Shown in pieces: positions 58,615-64,000 of a DNA stretch of 64,000 bases. Location of the stretch: positions 1-64,000 of the forward strand of contig JAAWQS010000001.1 of assembly GCA_022800665.1 (NCBI GenBank). The letters run 5' to 3'. Position 1 is the first letter of the stretch, and each line of letters opens with the position of its first letter. The notes below the pieces were generated by a model. It did no database searches and was not told the origin of the DNA. It was given only the letters and a program-made list of their open reading frames with translations. Source of the stretch: Oscillospiraceae bacterium (GTDB lineage: Bacteria; Bacillota; Clostridia; Oscillospirales; Oscillospiraceae). Made by a program: the position numbers and the translations under genes.

Positions 58615-59904
58615 CTAGGCCCCTACAAACATGGTGGAAATGCCGGGGACATATGTGACCAGCAGGAGCGCTGCCAGTTCGGCAATCAGACAGGGGATGA
58701 TGCCCTTGGTAATCTCCTCAATCTTGATATTCCCAATGCCGCAGGCCACGTACAGGTTCACGCCGACCGGGGGCGTGAAGAGGCCAATGGCCAGGTTCAC
58801 AATTATCACCACGCCCAGGTGGATGGGGCTGATGCCCAGCTCCAGGGCCACGGGGGCAAAGAGCGGGGTGAAGATGTACAGCGCGGAGGTGGAGTCCAGG
58901 AAGCAGCCCGCAATCAGCAGGACTATGTTGACGATGATAAAGAAGACGATCCAATTGCCGTTGGTGATGTCCAGCATGAAGTTCTTGATTGCCAGGTCCA
59001 GGCGGGCGCGGGTCAGCACGTAGGCGAACAGCGTCGCGCCCATGGTGATGAACATGACGGTGGCTGTGGTGCTGCAGGAGTCAATGAGGATGTCGATGAG
59101 CTTTTTGAAGTTGATCTCCCGGTAGATAAACACGCCCACCGCCAGGCCGTAGAACACGGAGACTGCCGCCGCTTCGGTCGGAGTAAAAAAGCCGCCGTAG
59201 ATGCCGCCCAGGATGATAATGGGCATCAGCAGACCCCAAAAGGCGTCTTTGAACGCTGTCCACCGCTCCTTGCCGGCGGCCTTGGGCATGACGGTCAGGT
59301 CCATCTTCCGGCCCAGAAAGAGAGCTGCGGCGATGAGTCCCGCGCCCATCAGCAGGCCCGGTAACAGCCCCGAAATAAACAGGTTCGTGATGGAGGCGTC
59401 CGCTATGGAGCCGTAGACTACGAAGGTGATAGACGGCGGAATGACCACGCCGATGGCTCCCCCCGCCGCCATGAGGGCGCAGGAGAACGCCGGGGAATAC
59501 CCCGCCTTCACCATGGCGGGTATCATAATCAGACCCAGAGCCGCCACCGTGGCGGGTCCGGAACCGGAGATTGCCGCGAAGAAGCAGGACACTGCCACGC
59601 ATACAATCGCCATGCCGCCTTTGATGTGGCCCAGGCACTTCTCCGCCAGATTGATCAGCCGTCCGGAGATTCCGGCCTTTTCCATCACGTTGCCGGAGAG
59701 AATGAAGAACGGAATCGCCAGGAGCACAAATTTACTGCTGGCAGAGGAGCACAGCCGGGGCAGGACGCTCATAATGGCCTCAATAGGCTTTCCCGCGCCC
59801 TGGACCAGAATGGCCGCTACGCTGGACATGCCCAGACAGATGGCGATGGGCGCGCCGAAGACCAGCAGGACTACAAAAATTCCTAATAATACAATCCCTA
59901 CCAT
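58615..59904 (-). CDS. dctM: TRAP transporter large permease (DctM)
   Basis: 429-aa multi-TM; PFFILSGNVMEKAGISGRLINLAEKCLGHIKGGMAIVCVAVSCFFAAISGSGPATVAALG. Confidence 0.95.
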   Translation of the reverse strand: MVGIVLLGIFVVLLVFGAPIAICLGMSSVAAILVQGAGKPIEAIMSVLPRLCSSASSKFVLLAIPFFILSGNVMEKAGISGRLINLAEKCLGHIKGGMAIVCVAVSCFFAAISGSGPATVAALGLIMIPAMVKAGYSPAFSCALMAAGGAIGVVIPPSITFVVYGSIADASITNLFISGLLPGLLMGAGLIAAALFLGRKMDLTVMPKAAGKERWTAFKDAFWGLLMPIIILGGIYGGFFTPTEAAAVSVFYGLAVGVFIYREINFKKLIDILIDSCSTTATVMFITMGATLFAYVLTRARLDLAIKNFMLDITNGNWIVFFIIVNIVLLIAGCFLDSTSALYIFTPLFAPVALELGISPIHLGVVIIVNLAIGLFTPPVGVNLYVACGIGNIKIEEITKGIIPCLIAELAALLLVTYVPGISTMFVGA

Positions 59905-60393
59905 TTACAGTCCCTCCTTTCCGTCCGTGCCGTCAGCCGGAGGCATCTCTTTATACATGTCGATCATACCCTCAATAAAGGCCGCCATGGAAAACGCCGC
60001 GCCGATGGGGACAAAGGAACCATAAATCCACTCCGGCCACTGCATAGCGGCGGTCTCCTGGCCCAGCTGGTACTGGCTGACGACCATCTGCACGCCGAAA
60101 ATGATAATCAGCAGGCAGAAGAGGGCGGCAATGGCGTACATCGCCATGTTGATGACCACACGGGTGCGGGGCTTGACCCGGTCGGTGACGATCGACAGGC
60201 CCAGGTGGGCGTTGCGCCGGGCCGCTATAGCGGTCCCCATGAAGCTCATCAGGACAAACAGATACGTGGACATCTCGTCCGAAAACGCCAGGGAGTTGTC
60301 GAACACTTTGCGGGCAACGACGTTGGCAAACACCAGCGCCGCCATGATGATAACGCAGACGCTTGCTACAAATTTCTCAATCTTTTCCAGCAT
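59905..60393 (-). CDS. dctQ: TRAP transporter small permease (DctQ)
   Basis: MLEKIEKFVASVCVIIMAALVFANVVARKVFDNSLAFSDEMSTYLFVLMSFMGTAIAARRNAHLG. Confidence 0.93.
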   Translation of the reverse strand: MLEKIEKFVASVCVIIMAALVFANVVARKVFDNSLAFSDEMSTYLFVLMSFMGTAIAARRNAHLGLSIVTDRVKPRTRVVINMAMYAIAALFCLLIIIFGVQMVVSQYQLGQETAAMQWPEWIYGSFVPIGAAFSMAAFIEGMIDMYKEMPPADGTDGKEGL

Positions 60394-60406
60394 GACCGCA
60401 CCCTCC

Positions 60407-61423
60407 TTAATGTATTCCAAAGGCGGCGCATGCCTCCGCGCCGTACACGCCCTTAAATTCCTCAATCACATCGGAGACAGCCGCCTGGAACGCAGAGAGC
60501 TGTTCCTCTGTCAGCTCATCCACCTGCATCCCCGCGTCCCGGAAGCCCTGGATGAGAGCCGCTTCGTCGGCTTCCAGCTGGTCCCGCCCCCAGTTGCACG
60601 CCTCCGCGGCGCACTCCTGGATGAGCCGCCGGGTATTCTCCTCCAGGCTCTCCCAAATCTTGGTATTGGCGACAAACAGGTCGTTTTCATAGCTGTAGTT
60701 CCAGATGGTCATATACTTCTGGATTTCATCCATCTTGGCAGACTTGGTGATGGAGCAGCCGTTTTCCTGCCCGTCAATGGTACCCTGCTGGATGGCGGTA
60801 AAGACCTCGCTCCAGCTCATAGCGGCGGAGTTGGCCCCCAGAGCCTTGAAGGTACTCATGTACACGGCGGAGCCGGGCACGCGGATTTTCAGGCCCTTCA
60901 GGTCCCCCGGCTTGGTGACGGGCCGCACGCTGTTGGTCAGCTGGCGGAAGCCGTTGTGGAAAGAGCCAAGGTAAGTAATCCCTTTCCCTGCCAGCATCTT
61001 GGCGTAGTATTCGCCGCCGGTGGAGTCGATGACCTCCCGCGCCTGCTGGTAGGAGGTGAAGGACCAGGGGATGGTGGCTACGGAGATATTCGGCTCCAGG
61101 TTAGCCAGGACGCTGGTGGCGTAGGCCCCCAGGTCGGAGCCGCCTACGGCGATATACTCCACGCCCTTGGTGCTGTTGCCGCCCGCCAGGGTGTCGTTGG
61201 GGAACACGTCGATGACCACATTCCCGCCGGACCGCTCCATCACCAGCTGAGCGAAGTAGTTGGCTACCAGAGAGTCGATTTGGGTATCGGTCCCGTTGAC
61301 AGCCATGGACAGGTTCACTTCCTGATAGCCGTTGTCCGTACCGGACGCGCCGCCGCCGCTGCAGCCGCTCAGGGCCAGCAGCGCCGCCAGGAGAATCCAT
61401 GCGATTGCTTTGCCATGCTTCAT
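60407..61423 (-). CDS. dctP: TRAP transporter substrate-binding protein (DctP)
   Basis: Lipobox LLALSGCSGGG; VNGTDTQIDSLVANYFAQLVMERSGGNVVIDVFPNDTLAGGNSTKGVEYIAVGGSDLG. Confidence 0.93.
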   Translation of the reverse strand: MKHGKAIAWILLAALLALSGCSGGGASGTDNGYQEVNLSMAVNGTDTQIDSLVANYFAQLVMERSGGNVVIDVFPNDTLAGGNSTKGVEYIAVGGSDLGAYATSVLANLEPNISVATIPWSFTSYQQAREVIDSTGGEYYAKMLAGKGITYLGSFHNGFRQLTNSVRPVTKPGDLKGLKIRVPGSAVYMSTFKALGANSAAMSWSEVFTAIQQGTIDGQENGCSITKSAKMDEIQKYMTIWNYSYENDLFVANTKIWESLEENTRRLIQECAAEACNWGRDQLEADEAALIQGFRDAGMQVDELTEEQLSAFQAAVSDVIEEFKGVYGAEACAAFGIH

Positions 61424-61467
61424 TAGCTCGTACCTCCGTTGTATCGTTCATAGTCATTGTCATTTGT

Positions 61468-61535
61468 CTTATGTCCGACATGTAGCTTGGGTTTACTATA
61501 CCCCATATCCACAGCCTTGTCAACGGGCAAAGTTA
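61468..61535 (-). promoter_or_regulatory. TRAP operon promoter with candidate operator TGTCGGACA
   Basis: Minus strand TTGACA-N17-TATAGT followed by ACATGTCGGACATAAGACAAATGACA. Confidence 0.6.
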
Positions 61536-61693
61536 TTTTCACCGATTTTGCTAAAATAGACCCCTGCTTTTTAGGCAGGATGCCTATTAAGTTGCGAGAG
61601 AAATCTGATGCGGCGAAATGTTGGTTGACTTTCTTGCTGCGGGCGCTTTATAATACTACAATAGAATCCAATCACAGAACAGGAGGAAGAAAC

Positions 61694-62449
61694 ATGTATC
61701 CATTATGGGACGCCCTGGCTGCGGCCAAAAAGCTACGCTGGGTAGAACTCTCCCACCCGCTGGACAACAGCAGCCCCTACTGGAGCGGCATACCGGAAGG
61801 CGCGGTGGAACTGGGAAAGACCGTCTATGACTGGGGAATGCCCCAGCTGGACTGCCTGATTCAGAGCTTCAAATTTCCGGGACAGTTCGGCACGCACATC
61901 GACTTCCCTGGGCATTTCATCAAAGACGCCCCCCTCTCCGAGGCCTATGGCGCAAAGGACCTGGTCTTCCCCCTGTGCGTGCTCGACGTCACGGCCCAGG
62001 TAGCGGAGGACCCCTGCTATGCGGTGACGGTGGAGGATATCAAAAACTATGAGGCCAAGTACGGCCCCATCCCCGACGGCGCGTTTGTGGCGTTGTACAC
62101 AGGCTGGTCCGCCCGGTGGCCCGATATGGACGCCCTGTCCGGCATTGCCGTCGATGGCAGCGAGAATTTCCCCGGCTGGTCCCTGGAAGCCCTGCAATAC
62201 ATCTATGAGGAGCGCAGCGCAGCGGCCAACGGCCATGAGGCTCTGGATACGGACGCCTCCCGCATCGCGGCGGCGGCAGGCGATCTGGCCTGCGAGCGGT
62301 ACGTGCTGGGGAAGGGCAAGGTGCAGATCGAGGTCCTGTGCAATCTGGACAAAGTCCCCCCAGCCGGGGCTGTGCTGGTGGCGGCATACCCCCGCATTGC
62401 AGGCGCAACCGGCCTGCCGGTGCGTGTGTGGGCGATTGTGGAAGAATAG
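61694..62449 (+). CDS. Cyclase family protein (kynurenine formamidase-like)
   Basis: WVELSHPLDNSSPYWSGIPEG...FPGQFGTHIDFPGHFIKDAPLSEAYGAKDLVFPLCVLDV; HxGTHxDxPxH-type motif. Confidence 0.87.
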   Translation: MYPLWDALAAAKKLRWVELSHPLDNSSPYWSGIPEGAVELGKTVYDWGMPQLDCLIQSFKFPGQFGTHIDFPGHFIKDAPLSEAYGAKDLVFPLCVLDVTAQVAEDPCYAVTVEDIKNYEAKYGPIPDGAFVALYTGWSARWPDMDALSGIAVDGSENFPGWSLEALQYIYEERSAAANGHEALDTDASRIAAAAGDLACERYVLGKGKVQIEVLCNLDKVPPAGAVLVAAYPRIAGATGLPVRVWAIVEE

Positions 62450-62453
62450 AGGC

Positions 62454-62501
62454 TTGACAAACATACCGGCAGTATGTTATAGTTTACATACCGCCGGTAT
62501 G
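62454..62501 (+). promoter_or_regulatory. tetR promoter with two palindromic operators
   Basis: TTGACA (62454) - 18 nt - TATAGT (62478); palindromes CATACCGGCAGTATG (62462-62476) and CATACCGCCGGTATG (62487-62501). Confidence 0.8.
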
Positions 62502-62525
62502 TTTTGCGGATAAGGAGCGGCGGGA

Positions 62526-63179
62526 ATGGCAAGAAACAAACACCCGGAACAGACGGTGAATCTGATTTTGGACACCGCATTCCGGCTTTTTATGGAAAAA
62601 GGTTATGAGCGCACGTCCATTCAGGACATTATTGACAATCTGGGCGGTCTGAGCAAGGGCGCGATTTACCACCACTTCAAGTCCAAGGAGGACATCCTGT
62701 ACGCGGTGGCGGACCGCATGAGCGCGGGGTCCAGCCAGATTCTGCTGGAGATACGCGATCTGCCGGACTTGACCGGCCTGGAGAAACTGAAATTGATCTT
62801 TCAGCATGCGCTGAACCACAGTATGCAGGAACAGCTGTTTATCGCGGCCCCGGACTTCAGCAAAAATTCAAAGCTGCTGTATTCGGTCCTCCGGGAGACC
62901 ATTGACGACGCTGCGCCCAACTATATCCTGCCTGTTATCCGTCAGGGCATAGCTGACGGCAGCATTCAGACCGAGTGTCCAGAGGAGCTGGCCGAGCTGA
63001 TTATGCTCATCGCCAATATGTGGATGAATCCGCTGATGTTCAACTGCACCGTAGAGAAATCCCGCCGGAAATTTCTGCTGTTCCGGCAGATCATGCAGGG
63101 TTTTGGTCTGGATATCGTGGATGACGAGATGCTGGAGCGCCTGCTGGAGCTGGCCGCGCTGTTTGTGGAGCACAAATAA
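62526..63179 (+). CDS. TetR/AcrR family transcriptional regulator
   Basis: ILDTAFRLFMEKGYERTSIQDIIDNLGGLSKGAIYHHFKSKEDILYAVADRM. Confidence 0.95.
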   Translation: MARNKHPEQTVNLILDTAFRLFMEKGYERTSIQDIIDNLGGLSKGAIYHHFKSKEDILYAVADRMSAGSSQILLEIRDLPDLTGLEKLKLIFQHALNHSMQEQLFIAAPDFSKNSKLLYSVLRETIDDAAPNYILPVIRQGIADGSIQTECPEELAELIMLIANMWMNPLMFNCTVEKSRRKFLLFRQIMQGFGLDIVDDEMLERLLELAALFVEHK

Positions 63180-63212
63180 AAATCTGCCCTGGCTGCAGGG
63201 CAGATTTATTTG
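63179..63212 (+). terminator. Terminator after tetR
   Basis: AAATCTGCCCTG-GCTG-CAGGGCAGATTT-ATTTG. Confidence 0.75.
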
Positions 63213-63261
63213 AGTTAAATACATACCGCTGGGCGGTATGATAAAATGGAGGTACATCACC

Positions 63262-64000
63262 ATGAAACAAAAACTGTTCCGCCGGGATTTTACCCTGGTG
63301 GCCATTGGTCAGATCATCTCGCTCTTCGGCAACGCCGCCCTGCGGTTCGCCCTGCCCCTGTACCTGCTCAATCAGACCGGCTCCTCCAGGCTGTACGGCC
63401 TGGTCACAGCCTGCGCCTTTATCCCCGCCATCCTCCTCTCGCCTGTGGGCGGCATCGCAGCAGACCGCTTCAACAAGCGGAATATCATGGTTCTGCTGGA
63501 CTTTTTCACCGCCGCCCTCATCATCGCCGTTTCCCTGCTCCTGGAGTCTGTCAACCTGGTGGCGCTGCTGGCCGCCGCCTTGATACTCTTTTACGGTATC
63601 GCAGGCGCATACCAGCCGGCTGTGCAGGCCAGCGTACCGGCTCTGGTGGAGCCGGAGCAGCTGATGCAGGCCAATTCTGTCATCAATATGATTGCATCCC
63701 TCGCCGCTCTCGCGGGACCGGCCCTGGGCGGTATCCTGTACAGCGTATATGGACTGAAAACCGTGTTGGCGATGTGCGCGGCCTGCTTTACCACCTCCGC
63801 AATCATGGAGCTGTTTATCCGCATTCCCTTCGTGAAACAGCCCGCAGACGGCAGTATGTGGCAGACGGTAAAAACGGACATCGCGGACAGCGTCCGCTTT
63901 ATCGCACGGGAGAAACCCGCCATCGGCAGGGTCATGCTGGTGGTGTGCGGCGTCAATCTGACGTTGTCGTCCATGATCGTGGTGGGCATCCCCTATCTGG
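63262..64000 (+). CDS. MFS transporter (partial; runs off the right edge)
   Basis: ATG 63262: MKQKLFRRDFTLVAIGQIISLFGNAALRFALPLYLLNQTGSSRLYGLVTACAFIPAILLSPVGGIAADRFNKRNIMVLLD; no stop before 64000, so absent from the ORF track. Confidence 0.9.
   Translation, partial: MKQKLFRRDFTLVAIGQIISLFGNAALRFALPLYLLNQTGSSRLYGLVTACAFIPAILLSPVGGIAADRFNKRNIMVLLDFFTAALIIAVSLLLESVNLVALLAAALILFYGIAGAYQPAVQASVPALVEPEQLMQANSVINMIASLAALAGPALGGILYSVYGLKTVLAMCAACFTTSAIMELFIRIPFVKQPADGSMWQTVKTDIADSVRFIAREKPAIGRVMLVVCGVNLTLSSMIVVGIPYL

Overview
GC-rich 64 kb chromosomal window, most likely from a gut clostridium of the Oscillospiraceae type (inferred from gene content; no search was possible). Recognisable blocks, left to right: a Cys-rich protein and DUF4364; a radical-SAM pair (TIGR03960/TIGR03936 type); a cobalamin lower-ligand/salvage operon (cobT, cobU, cobS, a short cobU paralog, cobC-like, cobD/cbiB) with an ECF S-component; ireB; a DivIVA-like gene; tRNA-Ser(GGA) followed by strong nested inverted repeats and a decayed SLH/YDG gene; a DUF815 ATPase; ilvD-ilvC-ecsC-ilvN-ilvB with a compact T-box-like leader; a cassette of three paralogous secreted 'NPYGLPV' proteins plus a membrane protein; flagellin; a csrA-like gene; a TnpB homolog; P1 peptidase; RNA methyltransferase; larB-larC; Uma2; a surface-protein cluster (SLH, LRR, transglutaminase, C39, Sel1); dihydropyrimidinase; recJ, relA/spoT, dtd, MBL hydrolase, hemZ, nucleoside kinase, SpoVB-like flippase; an SDR + split transketolase + TRAP cassette; a cyclase-family gene; and tetR with an MFS gene cut by the right edge. 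The most notable locus is 26.3-28.5 kb. There a TnpB homolog has lost all three RuvC catalytic residues (D->K, E->R, D->E) but keeps its zinc finger and an intact-looking omega-RNA scaffold. It lies directly upstream of csrA-like and flagellin genes on the same strand, and the flagellin leader carries two GGA-loop hairpins that look like CsrA sites. This suggests a TldR-like RNA-guided regulator coupled to CsrA/flagellin control.
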